Positions 8,483 through 18,412 of a stretch of DNA of 64,000 nucleotides are shown here, piece by piece (positions within the stretch are counted from its first letter, which is position 1; each line of letters starts with the position of its first letter). The position numbers and the translations under genes were made by a program. Origin of the DNA: Nitrincola tibetensis (lineage in GTDB: Bacteria; Pseudomonadota; Gammaproteobacteria; Pseudomonadales; Balneatricaceae). The notes under the pieces were generated by a model. The model was not told where the DNA came from and searched no databases. It saw nothing but the letters and a program-made list of their open reading frames with translations. Where the stretch lies: assembly GCF_003284585.1 (NCBI RefSeq), contig NZ_QKRX01000002.1, positions 1 through 64,000 of the forward strand. Reading direction: 5' to 3'.

Positions 8483-9304
8483 TCAATCCAGTTGATGGTC
8501 TTCAGCAAGCGCCTGACGGATTTCGGCTGCTAGTGCGTGAAAGGCATCTGTATCCCTCAAAGAAAGCGTTTTATGTCTGGGTAGCGGGCTTTCTATGACC
8601 TTGACGATGCGACCCGGTCTAGGTGACATAACAACAATATGCGTTGACAGTAAAACGGCTTCAGGAATGGAGTGGGTAACAAATACCAAGGTTTTCCCCG
8701 TGGCTTCCCAGATTTTCAACAACTCGATGTTTAAATGATCACGGGTGATTTCATCCAATGCCCCAAAAGGTTCATCCATCAACAGCAGTTCAGGCTCAAG
8801 GCAAAGGGCCCTTGCGATAGATGCACGCTGCTGCATCCCTCCCGACAGTTGCCAAGGAAACTTATTATGAAAGTCTTGCAGGCCAACCATCTGTAAGTAC
8901 TTATCGATCTGAGCGTGTTGATGCGTTTTAGACTGTGATGAAATTTCCATGGGTAAGGCGCAATTGCTGCGTATGGTGCGCCAAGGAAACAATGCCGGCG
9001 CTTGAAAAACATAGCCATACATACGATTAAGGCGGGCATCGCTGGGTGAGGTTCCCCCGACTTTTATTTCGCCACTGGTTGCCTGCTCTAAATCGGCGAT
9101 AACCCGTAAGAGAGTGGTTTTGCCACAACCGGAAGGGCCAATAAACGACACAAAGTCGCCCTTGTGTATCGTGAGATTAATCTCAGACAGTGCATGGACG
9201 GGTGCATCATTTGCCTCGAAAATCAGTGAAAGGTTGTTAACCTCCACCATAGATCGACCTGAAGCGGCAGGTCGATTAATTACATCTGGGTTTAATGCAT
9301 TCAT
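8483..9304 (-). CDS. ABC transporter ATP-binding protein (pyrimidine-linked)
   Basis: A 273-residue nucleotide-binding subunit with all ATPase motifs: Walker A GPSGCGKTT (about 55-63), Q-loop VFQAPALFPW, signature LSGGMQQRASIARAL, Walker B LLLMDEPFGALDE and switch histidine VTHSIPEAV. The LFPWRT and SIPEAV variants are typical of nitrate/sulfonate/taurine/thiamine-precursor type transporters, which agrees with the ThiY-like binding protein at the operon end. It lies 40 bases after the dihydropyrimidinase gene, with which it is probably co-transcribed under RutR-type control. Confidence 0.9.
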   Translation of the reverse strand: MNALNPDVINRPAASGRSMVEVNNLSLIFEANDAPVHALSEINLTIHKGDFVSFIGPSGCGKTTLLRVIADLEQATSGEIKVGGTSPSDARLNRMYGYVFQAPALFPWRTIRSNCALPMEISSQSKTHQHAQIDKYLQMVGLQDFHNKFPWQLSGGMQQRASIARALCLEPELLLMDEPFGALDEITRDHLNIELLKIWEATGKTLVFVTHSIPEAVLLSTHIVVMSPRPGRIVKVIESPLPRHKTLSLRDTDAFHALAAEIRQALAEDHQLD

Positions 9305-9344
9305 GCTGTATTTCCTAAACTCGTATCAAAAAAGCGCGTTTACC

Positions 9345-10808
<1,464 letters not shown>

Positions 10809-10875
10809 CTATGCCGTTCGAATACATCTGTAACATTGAGTTATGTGTTGGTATAGCAAAAGCAATGCAATTAAC

Positions 10876-10889
10876 TGACCAGATGGACA
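10876..10889. promoter_or_regulatory. RutR-like operator upstream of hydA
   Basis: TGACCAGATGGACA matches the known RutR consensus TGACCA-NN-TGGTCA at 11 of 12 fixed positions. It lies 92 bases upstream of the hydA start codon. Confidence 0.7.
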
Positions 10890-11115
10890 GAAGTTTGGTA
10901 AATATTTTTTAACTAAATGTTTTTTAGATATATTTTGAGTGTTTTGCCAAATCATCAAGATGTGGTTGTTGGAAATGCCGTGTAAAAAACCTGCACAACT
11001 ATGGGGCTTTAATCTCAGCGAACGAGCAAAAAAAGAACAAATTTACGAAGAGAGGTCCCGCATCAGACCGTATTTTTATTGAAAATCAATCGATTGCTTT
11101 GCCTTGAATGGGTAT

Positions 11116-11129
11116 TGTCCAATTGGTCA
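11116..11129. promoter_or_regulatory. RutR-like operator upstream of the carbamoyl hydrolase gene
   Basis: TGTCCAATTGGTCA matches TGACCA-NN-TGGTCA at 11 of 12 fixed positions. It lies about 84 bases upstream of the start codon at 11213. Confidence 0.7.
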
Positions 11130-11212
11130 GGACTTTGCATGGTAAATAGAAACATTAAGGCAGTCGCCAATCCTAGCGGCTATTTCTCTAGGTCAATGCA
11201 ATAGGTGAGACA

Positions 11213-12448
11213 ATGCAGGTGTATACAATCAACAAGGCGCGTTTATGGCAAAGTTTGATGGACATGGCAAAAATTGGTGCAACAGACAAGGGGGGATGCT
11301 GCCGTTTGGCGCTAACAGATCTGGATAAGCAAGCACGCGACTTGTACATTCAGTGGGCAAAAGACGCAGGATGTGACATCAAAATAGATCAAGTGGGCAA
11401 TATTCGGGCGACCCGCCCTGGGACCGATAGCACGTTGCCGCCTGTCGGTACCGGCAGTCACTTGGATACTCAACCCACGGGGGGCAAGTTTGATGGTGTG
11501 TTTGGTGTGCTGGCAGGCTTGGAAGTGATTCGGAGCTTGAATGATCACCAAATCAAAACACGACACCCGATAGAAATATCGGTGTGGACCAATGAAGAAG
11601 GGTCAAGGTTTGCGCCAGCCATGATGGGATCAGGTGTGGTCTCCGGACGTTTTACACTAGACGAAATTCTCAATAAAACGGATGTCGAGGGTATTCGCCT
11701 TGGCGATGAATTGGAGCGCATTGGGTATGCAGGCACTGAGCCTGTGACAGGTCGAGCCTATAAAGCCTTCTTCGAAACCCATATTGAGCAAGGCCCTTAT
11801 TTAGAAGCTGAAGGGAAAATGATTGGTGTTGTTACAGGCGGGCAGGGGCAGCGTTGGTACGATGTCGAATTAATCGGCCAAGAGTCCCATGCGGGAACAA
11901 CGCCCATGCACTTACGAACAGATGCCTTAACCTGTGCCTCATCACTCATTCTAGCTGTGCAATCAATCGCGAAAGCCAATAAGCCGGGCTGCGGTACGGT
12001 CGGGTTTATGCAGGTGTTACCCAATTCTCGGAATACGATTCCCGGAAAAATAACAATGAGCATCGACCTGCGCCACCCAGAGGATCAGGCGCTTACGGCA
12101 ATGGATGAAGCATTGAAAGCGAAGATTGAAGCACTTGAAGCCGATACAGGGGTCAAGATAGCCCTGACACCCATCTGGTACTATGCGCCAATTCCATTTG
12201 ACCCTGATTGTATTGCCGCCGTGCGAGAAGCAGCCGAAGCGCTAGACTATTCGCATATGGACATCATTGCTGGGGCTGGACATGATGCTTGTTACGTGTC
12301 TGACTTTGCACCCACCAGTATGGTCTTTACGCCCTGTTTAAATGGAATCAGCCACAATGAAATTGAATCAACAACCGCTGAGGAGTGTGAAGCGGGGTGC
12401 GCCGTACTGTTTAACGCCATGTTGACCCTGGCCCAAATAGAAGCATAA
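11213..12448 (+). CDS. Zn-dependent N-carbamoyl amino acid hydrolase (M20 family), probable beta-ureidopropionase
   Basis: A 411-residue M20-family hydantoinase/carbamoylase. In this context it should release beta-alanine (or beta-aminoisobutyrate), CO2 and ammonia from the product of dihydropyrimidinase. Metal ligands are visible in GSHLDTQPTGGKFDG (His, then Asp), the Glu pair of TNEEGSRF, the His of ETHIEQGP and a C-terminal His in GISHNEIE. The glycine-rich hinge and dimerisation domain (about 210-330) follow the usual layout. Family members may instead cut N-carbamoyl-L-amino acids or allantoate; the neighbouring preTA, hydA and rutR favour beta-ureidopropionase. It is divergent from hydA and convergent with rutR (25-base gap). 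Confidence 0.87.
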   Translation: MQVYTINKARLWQSLMDMAKIGATDKGGCCRLALTDLDKQARDLYIQWAKDAGCDIKIDQVGNIRATRPGTDSTLPPVGTGSHLDTQPTGGKFDGVFGVLAGLEVIRSLNDHQIKTRHPIEISVWTNEEGSRFAPAMMGSGVVSGRFTLDEILNKTDVEGIRLGDELERIGYAGTEPVTGRAYKAFFETHIEQGPYLEAEGKMIGVVTGGQGQRWYDVELIGQESHAGTTPMHLRTDALTCASSLILAVQSIAKANKPGCGTVGFMQVLPNSRNTIPGKITMSIDLRHPEDQALTAMDEALKAKIEALEADTGVKIALTPIWYYAPIPFDPDCIAAVREAAEALDYSHMDIIAGAGHDACYVSDFAPTSMVFTPCLNGISHNEIESTTAEECEAGCAVLFNAMLTLAQIEA

Positions 12449-12473
12449 CCCGCCTATATAGATCACTCTAGCG

Positions 12474-13136
12474 TCACACGGGATTGATGCCGCAGCCTTT
12501 TAGCACCATCCGGACAAGGAAGTCCGCTCCATCATTATAGTCTTGATCATCCAGCTCACTTTTATTGAGCAAAATGCAGCTTTGAACCTGAACATCGGCA
12601 TAGGCTTGCGTAGACGACCACAGCATAAACATCAGATGTTCTGGGTGAACCGGATCCATCCATTTCTTTGCAATCCATTGTCGAAATACATCACAGGTTT
12701 TATCAAACTGCTCCTTTAAGTCAGTTTCTAATTGCTTGCGCAAAAAGGGCGCACCGTGCAACACCTCGGCGGCAAAGATTCTGGATGCATGCGGGTACTC
12801 TTTGGATTGACGAATTTTTTTAATGATATAGTCACGCAGCGCATCACGCGGATGCTGCTCGGGCGTCATATCGTTCATGCTCAGCATCCAAATCTTTAGA
12901 ATGTTGCTTAAAACGCCCTGGTAAAGGGCTTCTTTGGTGTGAAAGTAATACAGAATATTGGCTTTGGGTAAACACGCCTCTTCAGCGATGGCCATAATCG
13001 TGGTGCCACTGTAGCCTCGTTCACTGAATAAACGCTCTGCGACGCGAAGAATGTGTTCAGAGTTGTCTTGCCGAACTTGAGCAAGACTGCGTCGATTGCT
13101 TTTGGATTTGACGTTTGGAGCAGGGCGTTTACTCAC
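12474..13136 (-). CDS. rutR: RutR-type TetR-family repressor of pyrimidine catabolism
   Basis: A 220-residue regulator with an N-terminal TetR helix-turn-helix (ERLFSERGYSGTTI, then IAEEACLPKANILYYF as recognition helix) and a C-terminal RutR-type ligand domain. The segment MLWSSTQAYADVQVQSCIL matches the region that binds uracil or thymine in E. coli RutR. Such repressors leave DNA when pyrimidine is bound. Three copies of the RutR palindrome sit in the promoters of hydA, the carbamoyl hydrolase and preT, and the best of these lies between rutR and preT. So it very likely controls all three units and perhaps itself. Confidence 0.88.
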   Translation of the reverse strand: MSKRPAPNVKSKSNRRSLAQVRQDNSEHILRVAERLFSERGYSGTTIMAIAEEACLPKANILYYFHTKEALYQGVLSNILKIWMLSMNDMTPEQHPRDALRDYIIKKIRQSKEYPHASRIFAAEVLHGAPFLRKQLETDLKEQFDKTCDVFRQWIAKKWMDPVHPEHLMFMLWSSTQAYADVQVQSCILLNKSELDDQDYNDGADFLVRMVLKGCGINPV

Positions 13137-13317
13137 TATAATTCACCGATAAAGTGCATGGTAATGGGTGGAGCGGTGTTCTATCTGCTTAAAAAGAGTG
13201 CAGAAAAAAAGCATGAGGGGCAAGTCATTCAGAACAAAAAATGCATAAAAAAATATCTTACATGAATTTTAAGGTAATTTATTCATTCGTTTTCATGTGC
13301 TTACATCTTATTGCTAA

Positions 13318-13343
13318 AACTTCTGACCAAATGGTCAGAAGTT
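13318..13343. promoter_or_regulatory. Perfect RutR operator between rutR and preT
   Basis: A perfect 12-bp inverted repeat, half-site AACTTCTGACCA (13318-13329), is followed by 2 bases and its exact complement (13332-13343). The core is TGACCA-AA-TGGTCA, identical to the RutR consensus. It sits in the divergent rutR/preT promoter region of about 300 bases and is the strongest site in the locus. The rest of that region shows no gene. Confidence 0.88.
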
Positions 13344-13438
13344 GGCATAAGGTCTGCATCTCTTAAGACACAATGATCGTCAGCCTGTCTCGCGGCAGGA
13401 TTAGGCGGAACAAAAAACTGTCTTGGGAGCGCCTGTCA

Positions 13439-14791
13439 ATGAGCCTGCAACCCCCGTTAATTAAGATTTCCCCAACACGGGAACTCAACGAACTGTTTAG
13501 TGATATCCATCCCCCTTTAACACCACGCCAAGCCGAACTTGAAAGTGCACGCTGTTTGTATTGCTATGACGCTCCTTGTGTCAAGGCATGCCCCAGCGAA
13601 ATCGACATTCCAAGTTTTATCAATGCCATCCACCATGAAAATATCGAAGGCGCAGCGCAGACCATCTACTCAAGCAATATACTCGGAGGTACTTGTGCTC
13701 GTGTGTGTCCAACCGAAATTCTGTGCGAGCAGTCTTGTGTTCGCAACAAGGAAGCGGAGTGTGCGCCAGTATTGATTGGCTTGCTTCAACGCTATGCGAC
13801 AGATCACGCTCAATTTGAAGGGCATCCTTTCTCACGTGAGCCTGAGACTGGAAAACGTATTGCCATCGTTGGCGGCGGACCTGCGGGCTTGAGTTGTGCG
13901 CATCGTTTGTCGATGAAAGGGCATCAGGTTGAGATTTTTGAAGCGCATGAGAAAGCAGGCGGGCTAAATGAATATGGCATAGCACGCTACAAAATGACCG
14001 AGGATTTTGCTGCCAAAGAGGTGGACTTCATCCTAAGTCTGGGAGGAATTACCTTACACACGGAGAAAGTCTTGGGCCGAGACTTGAGTTTGGCTGAATT
14101 GCAGGCTGAGTTCGATGCCGTGTTTTTAGCCATAGGTTTGCAAGGGACTCGACAACTCATGCTTGCCCATGAGGCGTTAGAAACGGTTCAAAACGCCGTG
14201 GATTATATACGTCAATTGCGACAAGCCTCTGACCTTAGTGAACTTGATGTGCCTAGGCGAGCTGTGGTCATCGGGGCTGGTAACACCGCTATAGATATTG
14301 CTTGCCAATTAAAACGCTTAGGCAGTGAAGAGGTGACATTGGTGTATCGACGGGGTGCCGAAAGCATGAGTGCGACCGCACATGAACAGGCGATTGCGAA
14401 GGCACATGAGGTTCAAATAAAAACTTGGAGCAAACCTGAGCACTTATTAGTGGATGACGCAGGTGCTTTGGTGGGCGTTGAATTTCGTTCTACAGCAATG
14501 GATCAAGGGCAATTGATAGATCTAGATACAACCTACGAGATAGGTTGCGATGCGGTGTTTAAAGCCGTAGGCCAAACGCTGGTTCTGCCAGAAAATGAGG
14601 GAGGCTTATCAAGCCTGGTTAAGTCAGGAAAGCTGGCCGTTAATTCTGAATTTCAAACCGCGATACCCAAGGTCTATGCCGGGGGTGATTGCACGTCAGT
14701 CGGTCAAGATTTAACCGTCGAAGCTGTTCAGCAGGGTAAACGCGCGGCTGAAGCCATTCATTCATTCCTTATTCTAGCAGACAAGGCTTAA
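13439..14791 (+). CDS. preT: NADPH-dependent dihydropyrimidine dehydrogenase subunit PreT
   Basis: PreT takes electrons from NAD(P)H through FAD and Fe-S clusters and passes them to PreA for reduction of uracil and thymine. The 450-residue protein starts with a cysteine-rich cluster domain (CLYCYDAPCVKACP and CARVCPTEILCEQSC). A FAD-binding Rossmann motif, IAIVGGGPAGLSCAHRL, follows, then an NADPH-binding motif, VVIGAGNTAIDIACQL, and the closing FAD block GGDCTSVGQDLTVEAVQQGK. I chose the ATG at 13439, preceded by GGGAG; an in-frame ATG at 13373 would add 22 residues absent from the family and has a weak ribosome site. It is followed by preA after 17 bases. Confidence 0.92.
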   Translation: MSLQPPLIKISPTRELNELFSDIHPPLTPRQAELESARCLYCYDAPCVKACPSEIDIPSFINAIHHENIEGAAQTIYSSNILGGTCARVCPTEILCEQSCVRNKEAECAPVLIGLLQRYATDHAQFEGHPFSREPETGKRIAIVGGGPAGLSCAHRLSMKGHQVEIFEAHEKAGGLNEYGIARYKMTEDFAAKEVDFILSLGGITLHTEKVLGRDLSLAELQAEFDAVFLAIGLQGTRQLMLAHEALETVQNAVDYIRQLRQASDLSELDVPRRAVVIGAGNTAIDIACQLKRLGSEEVTLVYRRGAESMSATAHEQAIAKAHEVQIKTWSKPEHLLVDDAGALVGVEFRSTAMDQGQLIDLDTTYEIGCDAVFKAVGQTLVLPENEGGLSSLVKSGKLAVNSEFQTAIPKVYAGGDCTSVGQDLTVEAVQQGKRAAEAIHSFLILADKA

Positions 14792-14808
14792 GCCGAAGGA
14801 GACCCATC

Positions 14809-16086
14809 ATGGCGAATTTAAAAACGACGTTTGCAGGTATTAAATCCCCCAATCCTTTTTGGTTAGCTTCCGCGCCACCAACCGACAAAGCCTACAACGT
14901 CGAGCGGGCATTTGAAGCGGGATGGGGAGGGGTGGTTTGGAAGACACTCGGTGAAGATCCAGCGGCAGTGAATGTGTCATCGCGTTACTCTGCGACCTAC
15001 GACGCGAATGGGCAGGTGGTCGGTTTTAACAATATTGAGTTGATTACCGATCGCTCATTGGAGATTAATCTAAGAGAGATTGAAGCCGTTAAAAAACACT
15101 GGCCCGAACAGGCGCTGATTGTCTCTCTCATGGTGCCTTGTGTCGAGGACTCTTGGAAGCGAATTGTTAAGTTGGTTGAAGAAACAGGTGCGGATGGATT
15201 GGAGCTAAACTTTGGCTGCCCACATGGAATGCCAGAGCGAGGAATGGGGGCCGCTGTAGGACAGGTGCCTGATATTGTTGAACAGGTGACACGTTGGTGT
15301 AAGCTGCACAGTCGCTTACCTGTTATTGTGAAACTCACCCCCAACATTACCGATATCCGTTTCTCTGCACGGGCGGCAAAAGCGGGTGGGGCCGATGCTG
15401 TGTCTTTGATTAATACGATTAACTCCATTACTGGAATCGATCTGGATCAGATGGTGGCAAGGCCTATTGTCGATGGTAAGAGTACCCATGGTGGCTATTG
15501 TGGACCAGCCGTTAAGCCCATCGCCTTAAATATGGTCTCGGAAATTGCGCGTGATCCAGCAACGCTTGGGTTGCCTATTTCAGGGATAGGGGGAATTAGT
15601 AATTGGCGTGATGCCGCTGAGTTTATTGCACTAGGGGCTGGCTCGGTTCAGGTGTGCACCGCGGCCATGATTCATGGATTTAGAATTGTCACTGAAATGA
15701 AAGATGGCTTGAGTCGTTGGATGGATTCCAAAGGGTATGAAAGTCTAGAAGACTTTAGAGGTCTTGCCGTGGCCAATACGACCGACTGGAAATACCTTAA
15801 TATGAATTATAAGGTGGTGGCGAACATCAACGATGACACATGTATTGGTTGTGGCCGTTGTTACATCAGTTGTGAGGACACCTCTCATCAAGCCATTGCC
15901 AAGCTGCCTCAGCCAGATGGAAGCAACCGTTACCAAGTGATCGAGGATGAATGTGTAGGCTGCAATTTATGCGAGATTACCTGTCCGGTGTCGGCGTGCA
16001 TTACGTTGGAGCAACGTGAGGCAGAGAAACCTTACCTGAGCTGGATTCACGATGAGCGTAATCCTCATCGTGAGATTGGGCATTAG
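14809..16086 (+). CDS. preA: NAD-dependent dihydropyrimidine dehydrogenase subunit PreA
   Basis: The catalytic subunit that reduces uracil or thymine to the dihydro form on FMN, step one of the pathway. The 425-residue protein has a dihydroorotate-dehydrogenase-like barrel (about 1-310), including NFGCPHGMPERGMGAAVGQ near the active-site loop, VKLTPN and the phosphate-binding GIGGISNW. A C-terminal ferredoxin domain carries two 4Fe-4S motifs, CIGCGRCYISC and CVGCNLCEITCP. The ribosome site AAGGAG lies just before the ATG. It follows preT by 17 bases and completes the reductive pathway with hydA and the carbamoyl hydrolase. Confidence 0.94.
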   Translation: MANLKTTFAGIKSPNPFWLASAPPTDKAYNVERAFEAGWGGVVWKTLGEDPAAVNVSSRYSATYDANGQVVGFNNIELITDRSLEINLREIEAVKKHWPEQALIVSLMVPCVEDSWKRIVKLVEETGADGLELNFGCPHGMPERGMGAAVGQVPDIVEQVTRWCKLHSRLPVIVKLTPNITDIRFSARAAKAGGADAVSLINTINSITGIDLDQMVARPIVDGKSTHGGYCGPAVKPIALNMVSEIARDPATLGLPISGIGGISNWRDAAEFIALGAGSVQVCTAAMIHGFRIVTEMKDGLSRWMDSKGYESLEDFRGLAVANTTDWKYLNMNYKVVANINDDTCIGCGRCYISCEDTSHQAIAKLPQPDGSNRYQVIEDECVGCNLCEITCPVSACITLEQREAEKPYLSWIHDERNPHREIGH

Positions 16087-16100
16087 ATACTAGAGTAAAC

Positions 16101-16176
16101 TGGAGGTGTTAATAAATTCACCTCCACTGTGAAACCTGCTAATAGTCAATATAAGCACCTCAAGAAGAGGTGCTAT
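16101..16176. terminator. Two hairpins between convergent preA and RIO-kinase genes
   Basis: TGGAGGTG (16101-16108) pairs with CACCTCCA (16119-16126). Further on GCACCTC pairs with GAGGTGC inside 16150-16176, flanked by complementary TATA ends. Neither has a clear U-run, so they are plausible but unproven bidirectional 3'-end structures. Confidence 0.4.
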
Positions 16177-16209
16177 AACTAACCCAAGGGTAAGATATAT
16201 AGAGTTGCG

Positions 16210-17064
16210 TTAGTCTTCGTTGGCTGCACGCAGTCGTTCTAAACGTTCTTGCTCTTCGGTCGTAGCGGCATCAATGACGCTCATTAATTCATCAACATCG
16301 GCCAGATGTTCACTCTCCGCAAATTGGCCAGTCAATTGCGACTCAGGTGTCAATTTACCTGACTCGTACAAATCCCACATTTCTTTTGCATACTGAGTCG
16401 TTAGCAACTCAGGCGCGAACCGCCCGAAATACGCACGCATATTATTGACGTCACGTGCCAACATGCGCTCTGCATTATTGTTACCTGCCGCATTTACGGC
16501 TTGGGGTAAGTCGATGATGACAGGGCCCTGATCGTTGAGCAGAACATTAAATTCAGATAAGTCACCGTGCACTAAACCTGCACAAAGCATGCGCACAATT
16601 TCTTTAATAATTTGCTCATGCCAACGCAGTGCGTCTTCTTTGCTAAGGGTGACGTCATCGAGTCTGGGGGCTACATAGCCTTCAGCATCGGTGATGAGCT
16701 CCATCAACAAGATGCCATCGATAAACCCGTAGGGTTTAGGAACGCGAACGCCGGCAGCGGCCAGTTGATAAAGGGCGTCCACCTCGGCATTGAGCCACGC
16801 ATTCTCTTGCTCTTTCTGCCCATACTGTGTTTTCTTTGACATCGCACGTGCGCGACGGCTATTTCGAACCTTACGACCTTCCTGGTATTCAACGGCTTGC
16901 TTAAAGCTTCGTTGTTTGGCCTCCTTAAACACTTTTGCACATTGCACATGTTCGCCTGCGCGTACCACAAACACTTGTGCTTCTTTTCCGCTCATTAACT
17001 GACTGATGACCTCATCAATCATTCCATCTTCAACCAAGGGTTGTAATCGTTTTGGGACTTTCAT
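16210..17064 (-). CDS. RIO1-like serine protein kinase
   Basis: A 284-residue cytoplasmic atypical kinase of the bacterial RIO family found in Pseudomonas-like gammaproteobacteria. The P-loop-like strand SGKEAQVFVVRA with the ATP-binding Lys in CAKVFKEA, the catalytic loop HGDLSEFNVLL (Asp base, Asn metal ligand) and the metal-binding IIDLPQAVN are all present. An Arg/Lys-rich segment (EGRKVRNSRRARAMSKKTQYG) resembles that of RIO1 proteins. The target is unknown; eukaryotic RIO1 acts in ribosome maturation. I prefer the ATG at 17064, 8 bases after GGAAG, over a GTG at 17073 that abuts the ribosome site. Confidence 0.85.
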   Translation of the reverse strand: MKVPKRLQPLVEDGMIDEVISQLMSGKEAQVFVVRAGEHVQCAKVFKEAKQRSFKQAVEYQEGRKVRNSRRARAMSKKTQYGQKEQENAWLNAEVDALYQLAAAGVRVPKPYGFIDGILLMELITDAEGYVAPRLDDVTLSKEDALRWHEQIIKEIVRMLCAGLVHGDLSEFNVLLNDQGPVIIDLPQAVNAAGNNNAERMLARDVNNMRAYFGRFAPELLTTQYAKEMWDLYESGKLTPESQLTGQFAESEHLADVDELMSVIDAATTEEQERLERLRAANED

Positions 17065-17174
17065 CAATAACACTTCCGATAAAGCGGTCTAAATAGAGGG
17101 GGCAGACAGAACAGAATGTTTAATCACTCTGTTCTAAAACGCCCTCTTGACGGTTCTTGCCAATACCTGCCGTC

Positions 17175-18212
17175 TTATGGGCAGGGGTTAGGCTGTTGAA
17201 GATGCAAGGCTTCAATTTCAGCGAGCACTTCATCCGATAAATACAGTTTGGCTGAATCGATATTCGACTGCAATTGCTCCAGCGTAGTGGCTCCGATTAT
17301 ATTGGCCGTAACAAAAGGGCGCTCATTTACAAACGCCAATGCCATTTGTGCAGGGTCCAGATCATAGCGGCGAGCCAGGTTAACATAGGCCTCCGTGATA
17401 TGCTCTGCACGCTCTGAGGTGTAACGCTTAAAACGCTCATAGAGTGTAAGACGACCTTTTTCGGGACGTTGTCCACTCAGATATTTACCGCTTAAAACAC
17501 CAAAGGCAAGCGGTGAGTATGCCAGAAGTCCGACCTGCTCGCGAATAGACATTTCAGCAAGGCCAACCTCAAAGGTTCTGTTCAACAGGTTATAGGGGTT
17601 TTGAATGGATTGAATACGGGTTAGACCCTGTTGATCACTTAAACGTAAGTATTCATGCATACCCCAAGGCGTTTCATTTGAAATACCAATATGACGGACT
17701 TTGCCACTTTTAACGAGTTCTTCGCAGGCGCTTAACGTCTCTTCAATGCTGATAAGATCGGTTTGGATACGATGTTGGTAACCCAGTTGACCAAAAAAAT
17801 TGGTGTGGCGCTCAGGCCAGTGCAATTGATAAAGGTCAATGTAGTCGGTTTGCAGGCGTTGCAGATTACCTTCGACCGCAGAGATGATATGTTGTCTAGA
17901 TAGACGAGGCCCCTCTCTTAGGTAATGAAAACTTTCACCGGGTCCTGTGACTTTGGTTGCAATAATGATCTTATCACGCAAGCCGCGCTTTTGAAGCCAA
18001 GAGCCTAGGTATTGTTCGGTTAAGCCCTGTGTCTCTGCCTTGGGGGGGACTGGGTACATTTCAGCGGCGTCAACAAAATTGATGCCGGCGTCCCAAGCAA
18101 GGTCAAGCTGCTGATGAGCGTCTAACTCAGTATTTTGCTCTCCCCAAGTCATGGTGCCTAGCGCAAGCTTCGAAACGCGGATATCTGTTTTGCCTAATTG
18201 TCTGTAATCCAT
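17175..18212 (-). CDS. tas: NADP(H)-dependent aldo-keto reductase, Tas type
   Basis: A 345-residue TIM-barrel aldo-keto reductase. The tetrad is visible as Asp and Tyr in FVDAAEMYPVP, Lys in IATKVTGPG and His in LYQLHWPER. The C-terminal NADP-binding segment NIIGATTLEQLQSNI is also there. The sequence around AEMYPVPPKAETQG with TEQYLGSWL is typical of E. coli Tas, a reductase of broad carbonyl specificity. It is a monocistronic gene by position, with 110 bases to the RIO-kinase gene. The physiological substrate is not known. Confidence 0.9.
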   Translation of the reverse strand: MDYRQLGKTDIRVSKLALGTMTWGEQNTELDAHQQLDLAWDAGINFVDAAEMYPVPPKAETQGLTEQYLGSWLQKRGLRDKIIIATKVTGPGESFHYLREGPRLSRQHIISAVEGNLQRLQTDYIDLYQLHWPERHTNFFGQLGYQHRIQTDLISIEETLSACEELVKSGKVRHIGISNETPWGMHEYLRLSDQQGLTRIQSIQNPYNLLNRTFEVGLAEMSIREQVGLLAYSPLAFGVLSGKYLSGQRPEKGRLTLYERFKRYTSERAEHITEAYVNLARRYDLDPAQMALAFVNERPFVTANIIGATTLEQLQSNIDSAKLYLSDEVLAEIEALHLQQPNPCP

Positions 18213-18412
18213 ACTGTCCTCGGTATCGGTTCGAATTAAGAGCGAACCTTGACGATTATCAATGACTGACCTGAAAGGTTTGGCCTATAGCCTGTCAACT
18301 CATTAAAAGCCTGAGTAGAATAGCATATCTTGTTCTGCTAGTGATTGAGTCAACGCGAGTCTAACAGACAAAAACAGTTGGATTAAATGCCCCAGAGAGT
18401 TTAGAGAAAAAT

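Noticed and set aside
17108-17135. AGAACAGA/TCTGTTCT inverted repeat between tas and the RIO-kinase gene
   Set aside because: No U-run on the transcribed strand and no known operator match; probably chance or a weak 3' structure.
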